A stretch of DNA of 7,573 bases from contig CATEEE010000025.1 of assembly GCA_949499045.1 (NCBI GenBank), positions 1 to 7,573 on the forward strand, read 5' to 3'. The notes under the pieces are model-generated. The model was given only the letters and a program-made list of their open reading frames with translations, searched no databases and was not told where the DNA came from. The stretch is from Marinobacterium sp. xm-d-530 (GTDB lineage Bacteria; Pseudomonadota; Gammaproteobacteria; Pseudomonadales; Balneatricaceae). Positions 1 to 5,925 of the stretch are shown here, one piece after another; position 1 is the stretch's first letter, and every line of letters begins with the position of its first letter. The position numbers and the translations under genes are program-made.

Positions 1-264
1 ACCGGCTATGAGAGCCTCTTCTGTTTGTTGCAGATCCACGAGAATCTGGACCATTTCAAGACCGGTAAGATAGGCATTTTGCCCCAAAGACCAGACGTCA
101 TGAGTTGTACTCTCTTCATTGAGGGAGGCTTCAACTAACTCACATGCTTGACGAAAACGTGCTTCATCTTCGAATGTATAACGGTTAGATAGAATCTCTA
201 ACCAACGATCCAGATCAACGGAACCATCTTCATGAACTGGTTGATCGTCACGAACCTTAACCAA
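1..264 (-). CDS. relA: RelA, GTP pyrophosphokinase ((p)ppGpp synthetase), N-terminal 88 codons only
   Basis: This is the 5' end of a gene that runs off the left edge. RelA is the ribosome-associated enzyme that makes (p)ppGpp from ATP and GTP/GDP when uncharged tRNA enters the A site (stringent response). Only the segment before and at the beginning of the inactive hydrolase-like (HD) domain is visible, so no catalytic residue can be checked. The product begins MVKVRDDQPVHEDGSVDLDR and continues with WLEIL and later TGLEMVQILVDL. From memory this resembles the N-terminus of Pseudomonas-type RelA (MVxVRxxQP, DGS, xLxxWL, AGLEIAEIL). SpoT starts differently. The start is TTG (262-264). An in-frame TAG lies three codons upstream (271-273), the next in-frame ATG is far inside, and AAGGAG (274-279) sits 9 bases before the TTG. 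cysM lies 90 bases upstream. The identity rests on my recall of the family; a homology search of the full gene would settle it. Confidence 0.82.
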   Translation of the reverse strand, partial: MVKVRDDQPVHEDGSVDLDRWLEILSNRYTFEDEARFRQACELVEASLNEESTTHDVWSLGQNAYLTGLEMVQILVDLQQTEEALIAG

Positions 265-269
265 TGTAG

Positions 270-310
270 GCTACTCCTTTATTGCGAGTAGCGAGCTGAT
301 ACTCTAGCTC
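270..310 (-). promoter_or_regulatory. Inverted repeats in the relA leader, one enclosing the Shine-Dalgarno
   Basis: In the relA mRNA sense, GCTACTC (276-270 is its partner GAGTAGC; GCTACTC itself is 292-286) forms a perfect 7-base-pair inverted repeat around a 9-base loop. The Shine-Dalgarno AAGGAG (274-279) is half in the loop and half in the 3' arm. Directly upstream is a second repeat, GAGCT/AGCTC (310-306 with 297-293, 8-base loop). A third possible stem, GAGTA (304-300) with TACTC (290-286), would compete with both and would free the Shine-Dalgarno. The repeats are seen directly. A role in limiting relA translation is inference. The stem lacks a following T-run in the mRNA, so it does not look like an intrinsic terminator. 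Confidence 0.45.
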
Positions 311-354
311 AAACTCATAAAAACTGCGTCAGTAATAGAACGACGGTGTTTAAC

Positions 355-1260
355 CTATGATGACTTAGAGAAGACACCTGTCGAAAGATAACGATCACCT
401 CTATCACAAATAATGGCGACGATTACCGCGTTTTCAACCTCTTGGGCCAATCTCAATGCGCCAGCAACGGATCCACCTGAGGAAACGCCACAGAAAATTC
501 CCTCTTCGGTGGCTAAACGACGCATCATGACTTCTGCATCTACCTGATCAACATCAATTACCTGGTCGACACGACTCTCTTCAAAAATAGTCGGTAGATA
601 CTCCTTTGGCCAACGACGGATACCTGGAATTTGTGAACCATCAGAAGGTTGAAGACCAACAATTTGAACGTTCGGATTCTGCTCTTTTAAGAAACGAGAG
701 GTCCCCATAATGGTGCCCGTTGTCCCCATAGAACTAACAAAGTGTGTAATGGTTCCAGAAGTTTGTTGCCAAATTTCAGGTCCCGTTGTGCGGTAGTGCG
801 CTTCAGGATTATCGAAGTTACCAAACTGGTTCAGAACTTTGCCCTCGCCACGCGCTTGCATAGCCTCGGCTAGGTCTCGAGCACCCTCCATTCCCTCTTC
901 TTTAGTCACTTCGATCAACTCTGCACCGTAAGCGCTCATAGCCGATTTACGCTCTTCACTCATGTTATTTGGCATGATCAACTTAAGCGTATACCCTTTA
1001 ATTGCAGCAGCCATGGCTAAGGCGATGCCAGTATTGCCCGAGGTTGCCTCGATCAATGTATCACCTGGAGCGATCTCGCCTCGCTCTTCAGCTAGAGAGA
1101 TCATACTCAACGCCGGGCGATCTTTAACGGATCCAGCAGGGTTATTACCCTCTAATTTACACAGGATAGTGTTGTTATTAGGTGCTTCGATACGTTGCAG
1201 TCTGACCAGTGGAGTATTACCGACCAATTCAGCGATAGTTGGGTATTGAGTTGGGCTCAT
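355..1260 (-). CDS. cysM: Cysteine synthase B (O-acetylserine sulfhydrylase B, CysM)
   Basis: This 301-residue cytosolic PLP enzyme of fold type II makes cysteine from O-acetylserine and sulfide. CysM enzymes also accept thiosulfate, giving S-sulfocysteine. The length is close to E. coli CysM (303). Visible motifs are the PLP lysine K46 in NPAGSVKDR, the substrate loop TSGNTG (73-78), the phosphate-binding GTTGT (179-183) and SSGG (260-263). CysM-type rather than CysK-type features are the GIRRWP segment (R215/R216, equivalent to E. coli R210/R211) and CDRGDRYLSTGVF from C285 (equivalent to E. coli C280). The CysK C-terminal extension is absent. The ATG start (1258-1260) has only a weak GAG-type ribosome site. 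The gene is separated from acpS by 71 bases containing a promoter candidate and from relA by 90 bases. The stop is TAG. No damage is seen. Confidence 0.96.
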   Translation of the reverse strand: MSPTQYPTIAELVGNTPLVRLQRIEAPNNNTILCKLEGNNPAGSVKDRPALSMISLAEERGEIAPGDTLIEATSGNTGIALAMAAAIKGYTLKLIMPNNMSEERKSAMSAYGAELIEVTKEEGMEGARDLAEAMQARGEGKVLNQFGNFDNPEAHYRTTGPEIWQQTSGTITHFVSSMGTTGTIMGTSRFLKEQNPNVQIVGLQPSDGSQIPGIRRWPKEYLPTIFEESRVDQVIDVDQVDAEVMMRRLATEEGIFCGVSSGGSVAGALRLAQEVENAVIVAIICDRGDRYLSTGVFSKSS

Positions 1261-1295
1261 CTCTAATCCGTTATAAGAAATAATTTTATTATTCG

Positions 1296-1304
1296 ATTAT
1301 ATCA
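1296..1304 (-). promoter_or_regulatory. Candidate extended -10 promoter for cysM
   Basis: On the minus strand the acpS-cysM gap contains TGATATAAT, an exact sigma-70 TATAAT preceded by the TG of an extended -10 element. It lies about 35 bases before the cysM ATG. The hexamer 17 bases further upstream is TTTCGA, a poor -35, which is compatible with extended -10 promoters. An all-A/T inverted repeat, AATAAT-AAA-ATTATT (1279-1293), falls at the expected transcription start. This suggests cysM, and perhaps relA behind it, can be transcribed apart from the lepA-acpS operon. The motif is seen; activity is inferred. Confidence 0.5.
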
Positions 1305-1331
1305 GGGTAATCCCACCATCGAAATGATGAA

Positions 1332-1706
1332 TTAGGCCTGAGCAATCACTTGAGCAACCACATAACTCTGCTCATCACTGTAACTTAAAAACCACTGGGT
1401 AATGCCGAGTACTTCGGAATGTTCGAAGGCTTTGCCTGTCACCAAAAGATCGGGGCGGCCAGCACTATTTTTAACCACTTCAAGGTGTTGCCAACAGACG
1501 CCCTTTGCAATGCCAGTACCCAAGGCTTTGACGGCAGCCTCTTTAGCTGCAAAGCGTTTCGCTAGAAAACGAGCGGGCTGGATAGATTGATCAAACGCCT
1601 CAAGTTCATTAGGGGTCAATATTCTCTCTGCAAAACCGGGTGTTCGCTCAAGTGCGCGCTCTACTCTGGAGATTTCAAGAATGTCGACGCCCGTTCCAAC
1701 AATCAT
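1332..1706 (-). CDS. acpS: Holo-[acyl-carrier-protein] synthase (AcpS)
   Basis: AcpS transfers 4'-phosphopantetheine from coenzyme A to the conserved serine of apo-ACP, activating ACP for fatty acid synthesis. The 124-residue product matches the usual length (E. coli 126). The N-terminal motif GTGVDILEISRVE carries the Mg-binding D8. The central RFLAKRFAAKEAAVKALGTG carries the second metal ligand E56 and lysine K60. The C-terminal WFLSYSDEQSYVVAQVI is the last family strand. Its SD in place of the SH found in many AcpS proteins agrees with the AD seen in E. coli, so it is not a defect. The ATG abuts the pdxJ stop (TAAATG), and no clear Shine-Dalgarno is visible, so translation is probably coupled to pdxJ. 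The pdxJ-acpS pairing is conserved in E. coli. It is the last gene of the tight operon. Confidence 0.95.
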   Translation of the reverse strand: MIVGTGVDILEISRVERALERTPGFAERILTPNELEAFDQSIQPARFLAKRFAAKEAAVKALGTGIAKGVCWQHLEVVKNSAGRPDLLVTGKAFEHSEVLGITQWFLSYSDEQSYVVAQVIAQA

Positions 1707-2453
1707 TTAACTGGCCATCGCTCTGGCGTTGAGCATCAGATCACGCATTTCACGTACCGCCTGATCCAAACCAACAAACAGTGAACGGGCAATAATGGCA
1801 TGGCCAATGTTGAGTTCATTGAATTCTGGAATTTCGGCAATCGGTTCAACGTTGTGATAATGCAGTCCATGGCCCGCGTTGACCACCAGACCTATTGAGT
1901 GTGCATAGGTTGCGGCCTCTTTCAGTCGTTCAAGCTCGTCTAGCTGTTCTTGACCTTCGGCTTCAGCATAAGCACCAGTATGTAGCTCAATCACAGGGGC
2001 ACCCACTCGTTTAGCGGCATCAATTTGTGCCTGATCGGGATCGATAAATAGGGATACTTCGACACCGGCCCTGGCCAAACGATGACAAGCCGACTGAATA
2101 TGAACTTCATGGCCCACCACATCCAGACCACCCTCGGTCGTTAACTCTTCGCGTTTTTCTGGCACTAAGCAGGCGTGTGCGGGTTTGATCTCTTCAGCGA
2201 AGCTGACCATCTCATCGGTGACGGCCATCTCGAAGTTCATGCGTGTCTGAAGCGTTTGTGCCAATAGGAGAATATCGCGATCTTGAATGTGGCGACGGTC
2301 CTCACGAAGATGGACCGTAATGCCATCTGCACCTGCATGTTCAGCAATCGAGGCTGCATAGACAGGATCAGGGTATTGAGTACCGCGAGCCTGACGAAGA
2401 GTCGCAATGTGATCGATGTTCACACCTAATAAAATACGGTTTGGCTGGATCAC
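1707..2453 (-). CDS. pdxJ: Pyridoxine 5'-phosphate synthase (PdxJ)
   Basis: PdxJ condenses 1-deoxy-D-xylulose 5-phosphate with 3-amino-2-oxopropyl phosphate to give pyridoxine 5'-phosphate, the last ring-forming step of the DXP-dependent vitamin B6 pathway. The 248-residue product is a TIM barrel of family length. Conserved segments are LLGVNIDHIATLR (N12, H15), GITVHLREDRRHI (H48, R50, H55), MNFEMAVT (E75), CLVPEKR, the TTEGGLDV loop (105-112), ELHTGAYA, NAGHGLHYHN (H195) and ELNIGHAIIAR near the C-terminus. The start is GTG (2451-2453), overlapping the recO stop as GTGA, with AAGGAG 7 bases upstream. No upstream ATG is possible without entering recO sequence not shared by the family. The stop abuts the acpS ATG. 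Confidence 0.97.
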   Translation of the reverse strand: MIQPNRILLGVNIDHIATLRQARGTQYPDPVYAASIAEHAGADGITVHLREDRRHIQDRDILLLAQTLQTRMNFEMAVTDEMVSFAEEIKPAHACLVPEKREELTTEGGLDVVGHEVHIQSACHRLARAGVEVSLFIDPDQAQIDAAKRVGAPVIELHTGAYAEAEGQEQLDELERLKEAATYAHSIGLVVNAGHGLHYHNVEPIAEIPEFNELNIGHAIIARSLFVGLDQAVREMRDLMLNARAMAS

Positions 2454-3154
2454 TCACTCTCTCCTTTTCTCACTTTAGATCTGGGTTGAAACAGCTCTCT
2501 TGATCGCAGCGGTTTGTCACCTAACTGCTCCTTTAAAAACTCTCTCATTAAATACTTTGCCGCTTTTTTAACGCTGGAATCAGTATACTCACCTTGTTCA
2601 ATGGCGCGAAGCTGATCCCCTGTAAAATGTGCCGAAGAGACATCCTCCACCGCACCTATTCCCTTTAGAGAATCAAAACGATAATACGGTTGATAACAGC
2701 CTGACAGATCGCTCCAGCAGCCTAATTCCCGTAATAGAGCCTGTTCAAACATCCGCAGGCTTATCTCATGATCCTGCGATTGAAGCAGATCATTAAGCAG
2801 TACTTTGTAGTTGAGGAATAGCGTTGGTGTCGCTTCTAGTGGTTGAAGTAAGCGTTCCAGTAGTTCATTAGCGTAAAGACCGCAAATCAGTGCTTTGCCG
2901 CTTAACGTGGGTAGGAGCTCAGCCAATTCGGCTTGATGAAGCGTTTTAAGCTCTGACTGGCCAGCAAAACGAACCGCCAAAACAGTGAAGGGTTGAAGCG
3001 TATGACGTAACTTTGATCCGGGTCTTCGTACACCACGAGCGACAACCGACACTTTGCCATATTCAAGCGTAAATAGGTCAACAAGCGCACTGGTTTCACG
3101 ATAGTGCCGCGAGTGAAGAACAAACGCAGCAACCTGTTCAGTGCGACTGTTCAT
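2450..3154 (-). CDS. recO: DNA repair protein RecO
   Basis: RecO works with RecR to load RecA onto SSB-coated single-stranded DNA in gap repair (RecFOR pathway) and anneals complementary strands. The 234-residue product is close to E. coli RecO (242). The N-terminal OB fold (about 1-80) includes AFVLHSRHYRETSALVDLFT and VVARGVRRPGSKLRHTLQPF. The helical region has LYANELLERLL (93-103) and RMFEQALLRELG (134-145). The C-terminal family signature runs over about 196-222 and includes QLGDKPLRSRELF. There is no CxxC zinc site; E. coli RecO lacks it too, unlike Deinococcus. The ATG abuts the era stop (TAAATG) without a clear ribosome site, suggesting coupling to era. The stop overlaps the pdxJ start by 4 bases. 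Confidence 0.95.
   Translation of the reverse strand: MNSRTEQVAAFVLHSRHYRETSALVDLFTLEYGKVSVVARGVRRPGSKLRHTLQPFTVLAVRFAGQSELKTLHQAELAELLPTLSGKALICGLYANELLERLLQPLEATPTLFLNYKVLLNDLLQSQDHEISLRMFEQALLRELGCWSDLSGCYQPYYRFDSLKGIGAVEDVSSAHFTGDQLRAIEQGEYTDSSVKKAAKYLMREFLKEQLGDKPLRSRELFQPRSKVRKGESE
2461..2466 (-). promoter_or_regulatory. Strong ribosome binding site fixing the GTG start of pdxJ
   Basis: AAGGAG, within a purine-rich AAAAGGAGAGAG run inside the 3' end of recO, lies 7 bases before the GTG of pdxJ. It is one of the best Shine-Dalgarno matches in the window and supports GTG as the real start. Confidence 0.75.
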
Positions 3155-4057
3155 TTAATCGTGACGATAACCAAGGCTAGCTAAAGCACGTTCGTTGTCT
3201 GCCCAGCCGCGTTTCACTTTAACCCATAGGTTCAGCATGACCTTGGCATCAAACATACGTTCCATATCGAGGCGAGCATCACGACCGATCACTTTGATGC
3301 GCTCACCCTTATCGCCTATGACGATGCGTTTTTGCCCCTCTCGCTCGACAAGAATCAGAGCACTGATGGTCAATAAACCACGCTCATCTTGAGTAAACTC
3401 CTCAATCTCAACGGTGGTACCGTAAGGGACTTCATCCCCTAGATTACGCATTAGCTTTTCACGCACAAGCTCTGCAGCGACAAAGCGTGAGCTACGGTCG
3501 GTAATTTGATCTTCAGGGTAGAAGTGCATCCCTTCAGGCATGAAGGACTCAACTACACGCTCTAACTGATCAACGTTATGACCTTTGTGCGCAGAAATAG
3601 GCACGATCTGATCAAAATGGCGCTTGCTATTGAGTGTTTCAATCCAAGGTAACAATGACTCTTTGTCTTTAAGTAGATCCACTTTGTTGACTGCCAATAT
3701 TACAGGACAACGAAGATTCTCAAGCTTAGACAAGACGATTTCGTCCTCTTCTGTCCAAGCGGTACGATCGACAATAAAGACCACCAGATCAACATGACGC
3801 AGTGCCTCTGACGCAGCTTTGTTCATGTAACGGTTAAGCGCTTTACCCGTCGCGTCATTATGCAATCCCGGCGTATCGACGTAGATAACTTGAAGATCCT
3901 CTTCCGTTTTAATACCGAGAATCTGATGACGAGTCGTTTGTGGTTTTTTTGAGGTGATGCTTAGTTTTTGACCAAGAATATGGTTGAGCAGTGTACTCTT
4001 ACCTACATTGGGTCGGCCAACAATAGCAACATAGCCACAGCGTGTATTAGCTTCCAT
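3155..4057 (-). CDS. era: GTPase Era, 30S ribosome assembly factor
   Basis: Era is an essential GTPase that binds the 3' end of 16S rRNA during 30S maturation and links ribosome assembly to growth. From the chosen start it is 300 residues (E. coli 301). The GTPase domain shows G1 GRPNVGKS (14-21), G2 PQTTRHQI (T41/T42), G3 DTPG (61-64), G4 NKVD (124-127) and G5 SA (155-156). The C-terminal KH domain (about 200-290) has the RNA-binding GxxG as GDKG (248-251), followed by VKVKRGWADNE. The reading frame is open for 37 more codons upstream (to 4168), but that part lies inside rnc, is not Era-like, and the ATG at 4055-4057 has AGGAG 5 bases before it. The rnc stop is two bases upstream, matching the conserved rnc-era pair. 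Confidence 0.97.
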   Translation of the reverse strand: MEANTRCGYVAIVGRPNVGKSTLLNHILGQKLSITSKKPQTTRHQILGIKTEEDLQVIYVDTPGLHNDATGKALNRYMNKAASEALRHVDLVVFIVDRTAWTEEDEIVLSKLENLRCPVILAVNKVDLLKDKESLLPWIETLNSKRHFDQIVPISAHKGHNVDQLERVVESFMPEGMHFYPEDQITDRSSRFVAAELVREKLMRNLGDEVPYGTTVEIEEFTQDERGLLTISALILVEREGQKRIVIGDKGERIKVIGRDARLDMERMFDAKVMLNLWVKVKRGWADNERALASLGYRHD

Positions 4058-4059
4058 GA

Positions 4060-4737
4060 TTACTCCTGCCCCAGTGCAATGAGTGCAGCACGAGCGGCTT
4101 CTTGTTCTGCCTGACGGCGACTTGATCCTACACCCTTGCAGCTTTGATCCAACAATTGAACCTGACATGAGATATAGAAGGTCTGATCATGAGCTTCACC
4201 AACGACTTTTTCCAGTTGGTAATCAGGCAACGGCTTACGTCGCGACTGCATAAACTCTTGAAGACGCGTTTTTGAATCTTTCACTGACTTTTTCAGATCG
4301 ATCGCAGCCAAACGCTCTTTGAACAACCCAAGAATGAACTGTTTGGCTGTTTCAAAATCACTGTCTAAATGAATTGAGCCAATGATCGCTTCTACAGCAT
4401 CAGCCAAAATAGAGTCACGACGAAACCCACCACTCTTCAACTCACCCGAACCAAGGCGTAGGTAATCACCCAAGCCCAGTTCACGACCAATTTCAGCAAG
4501 GGTTTCACCTTTCACAAGTTTTGCTCTAAGGCGACTCATTTCGCCCTCTTTAGCCTGTTCAAACTGATCAAACAGCGCATTAGCAATAACAAAGTTTAGG
4601 ATTGAGTCACCCAGGAACTCTAGGCGTTCATTGTTGCGTTTACCACAGCTTCTGTGGGTTAACGCTAATTCAAGAAGGGATTCATCTTGGTAGGTGTGGC
4701 TGAGCTTTCTAGCCAACTCTGAGACAGGTCGTATCAA
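4060..4737 (-). CDS. rnc: Ribonuclease III
   Basis: RNase III cleaves double-stranded RNA, separating 16S and 23S precursors and processing mRNAs and antisense duplexes. The 225-residue product matches E. coli (226). The catalytic domain (about 1-148) holds the signature NERLEFLGDS (36-45) and the four metal-binding acids E40, D44, D113 and E116, equivalent to E. coli E41, D45, D114 and E117. GELKSGGFRRDSILADAVEA is also typical. The dsRNA-binding domain (about 154-225) begins KTRLQEFMQ and ends with GVGSSRRQAEQEAARAAL. The start is TTG (4735-4737), giving MIRPVSELARKL, which aligns with the family N-terminus. It overlaps the upstream stop as TTGA, and the preceding AAAGCGATAAAACC has no good Shine-Dalgarno. 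Weak, coupled initiation would keep the level low. In E. coli rnc is autoregulated through its leader; no equivalent stem was recognised here. Confidence 0.97.
   Translation of the reverse strand: MIRPVSELARKLSHTYQDESLLELALTHRSCGKRNNERLEFLGDSILNFVIANALFDQFEQAKEGEMSRLRAKLVKGETLAEIGRELGLGDYLRLGSGELKSGGFRRDSILADAVEAIIGSIHLDSDFETAKQFILGLFKERLAAIDLKKSVKDSKTRLQEFMQSRRKPLPDYQLEKVVGEAHDQTFYISCQVQLLDQSCKGVGSSRRQAEQEAARAALIALGQE
4063..4067 (-). promoter_or_regulatory. Ribosome binding site fixing the era start
   Basis: AGGAG lies 5 bases before the ATG at 4055-4057 and just before the rnc TAA stop. It selects the shorter, 300-residue Era over the 337-codon open frame that extends into rnc. Confidence 0.8.
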
Positions 4738-5108
4738 GGTTTTATCGCTTTAAATTCATCTTTAAAAACAACGACAGCATCAATGTTGCCGTACAGTGGG
4801 ACGCGTTCTTCGTAGTCTAGCGTGAAGATCAACTCACCACTATCCTGAGTGATCTTAAAAGCATCTCGCCCAGGTAGAGCAACTTGATTAATTGTAAATC
4901 GACGCTCAATATCACGGCGAATCTCGGCGCGACTTTTTGAGAGCTCAGCCGGGTCAGCAATAATGTCTTCAATAATACTGACTACGGTTGTATGGGTTGA
5001 ATAAGGCGTTAACAATTTAAACCCAAGGCTAACGCCAATTGAGCCAACAATAAGAAGTAGCAGTACTGATAGTGAACTGATACCCCTCTGTCGATTGTGA
5101 TTACCCAT
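4734..5108 (-). CDS. DUF4845 family small membrane protein, function unknown
   Basis: The 124-residue product has a short basic N-terminus (MGNHNRQRG), one hydrophobic membrane segment (about 11-32), then a region predicted outside the cytoplasm ending in VPLYGNIDAVVVFKDEFKAI. This architecture, the RG-S motif before the membrane segment, the KLLTPY segment just after it and the place between lepB and rnc fit the DUF4845 family of Pseudomonas-like gammaproteobacteria. The biochemical role is not known to me. The N-terminus resembles a type IV prepilin (QRGISSL), but the mature +5 glutamate is absent, so I do not call it a pilin. I chose the ATG at 5106-5108 because GAGG lies 6 bases upstream. 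A TTG two codons earlier (5112-5114) would touch that GAGG. It follows lepB by 18 bases and overlaps rnc by 4. Confidence 0.8.
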   Translation of the reverse strand: MGNHNRQRGISSLSVLLLLIVGSIGVSLGFKLLTPYSTHTTVVSIIEDIIADPAELSKSRAEIRRDIERRFTINQVALPGRDAFKITQDSGELIFTLDYEERVPLYGNIDAVVVFKDEFKAIKP

Positions 5109-5126
5109 ACTCAACCTCAGTGCTGT

Positions 5127-5918
5127 TTACTGAATGGATCGAATCGCTGTGAAATCTGGAATGCTCAATAGTTGAGCCCAATGCATCCAAACACTCACCG
5201 CCTTACCAACGACCAACTCATCAGGCACAAATCCCCAATAACGGCTGTCGTTACTGTTATCGCGGTTGTCACCCATCATAAAGTAATGACCCTCTGGCAC
5301 ACGCCAGCCGCCATTCATTACTCGCGCATTCACATCGCGATAGATCTCGTGGGCAACACTACCAAGCTGCTCTTCAACTTGAAGACGCTTAGGATTGATC
5401 GCTGGAATCTGAGCAATCAACGTCTGGTTCTGCGGCTCTCCGTTGACAAATAGCACCTTATCTTTGTAAACAATCTCATCGCCCGGCAGACCTATCACAC
5501 GTTTAATATAGTACACACTCGGGTTTTGAGGGTATTTAAATACCATAACATCGCCACGTTGCGGCTCGTTATTGTCAACAAACTTGATGTTTCCAACCGG
5601 TGTACGAAGCCCGTAGTGGTATTTATTCACCAAAATAAAGTCACCGACTTTTAATGTAGGCAACATTGATCCCGAAGGGATCTGAAAGGGTTCATATAGA
5701 AATGAGCGAAGAATCAGAACCGCAGCTAAGACTGGAAAGATAGAGCTAGAGAGTTCAGCCCAGTAGGGTTTGTTAACCTTAGGCTCCTCAAAACCCTCCT
5801 CCACCATTTTCGACTCTTTGCGTTTTCTAGAGGGGGCAAAAAAAGCAATATCCAACAACCATAGCAGGCCTGTAACTAATGTCACTACGACCAGAATCAG
5901 TGCAAAATCTAAGTTCAT
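5127..5918 (-). CDS. lepB: Signal peptidase I (LepB)
   Basis: LepB is the inner-membrane serine/lysine protease that removes signal peptides from exported proteins on the periplasmic side. The 263-residue product is shorter than E. coli LepB (324) but has all the core boxes. TM1 is at about 3-24, followed by a charged cytoplasmic loop (SRKRKESK...) and TM2 at about 58-74. Box B, QIPSGSMLPTL, carries the nucleophile S84. Box C is RGDVMVFKYP. Box D, YIKRVIGLPGD, carries the general base K139. Box E is GDNRDNSNDSRYWG (216-229). The ATG (5916-5918) has GAGG 5 bases upstream, overlapping the lepA stop, so the two are coupled. lepA-lepB is the classical operon pair of E. coli. Confidence 0.96.
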   Translation of the reverse strand: MNLDFALILVVVTLVTGLLWLLDIAFFAPSRKRKESKMVEEGFEEPKVNKPYWAELSSSIFPVLAAVLILRSFLYEPFQIPSGSMLPTLKVGDFILVNKYHYGLRTPVGNIKFVDNNEPQRGDVMVFKYPQNPSVYYIKRVIGLPGDEIVYKDKVLFVNGEPQNQTLIAQIPAINPKRLQVEEQLGSVAHEIYRDVNARVMNGGWRVPEGHYFMMGDNRDNSNDSRYWGFVPDELVVGKAVSVWMHWAQLLSIPDFTAIRSIQ

Positions 5919-5925
5919 ATTAGCC

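Noticed and set aside
1303..1312. GGGATTACCC in the acpS-cysM gap as a terminator stem
   Set aside because: Only three base pairs with a four-base loop and no following T-run; far too weak for an intrinsic terminator.
1371..1390. Loss of the C-terminal histidine motif (SH) in AcpS as a sign of inactivity
   Set aside because: E. coli AcpS also has an aspartate at this place, and the metal ligands D8 and E56 are intact.
2902..3132. Minus-strand 76-codon open frame inside recO
   Set aside because: It is out of frame within the conserved OB-fold region of recO and shows no protein family features.
4058..4168. A 37-codon N-terminal extension of era, rich in Cys, Arg and Ser
   Set aside because: It lies wholly within the dsRNA-binding end of rnc in another frame, is unlike Era, and a good ribosome site precedes the ATG at 4055-4057 that gives the normal Era length.
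5010..5108. Type IV prepilin signal in the DUF4845 protein
   Set aside because: The RG-ISSL sequence lacks the glutamate at mature position 5 and the rest of the protein is not pilin-like.
5109..5114. TTG start two codons upstream for the DUF4845 gene
   Set aside because: The GAGG ribosome site would touch this TTG, whereas it is 6 bases from the ATG at 5106-5108.
5172..5453. Plus-strand open frame of 93 codons inside lepB, and similar ones at 962-1249, 6077-6391, 6726-6932 and elsewhere
   Set aside because: They are antisense to strongly conserved genes, have no recognisable domain or ribosome site, and are explained by the codon use of the real genes.
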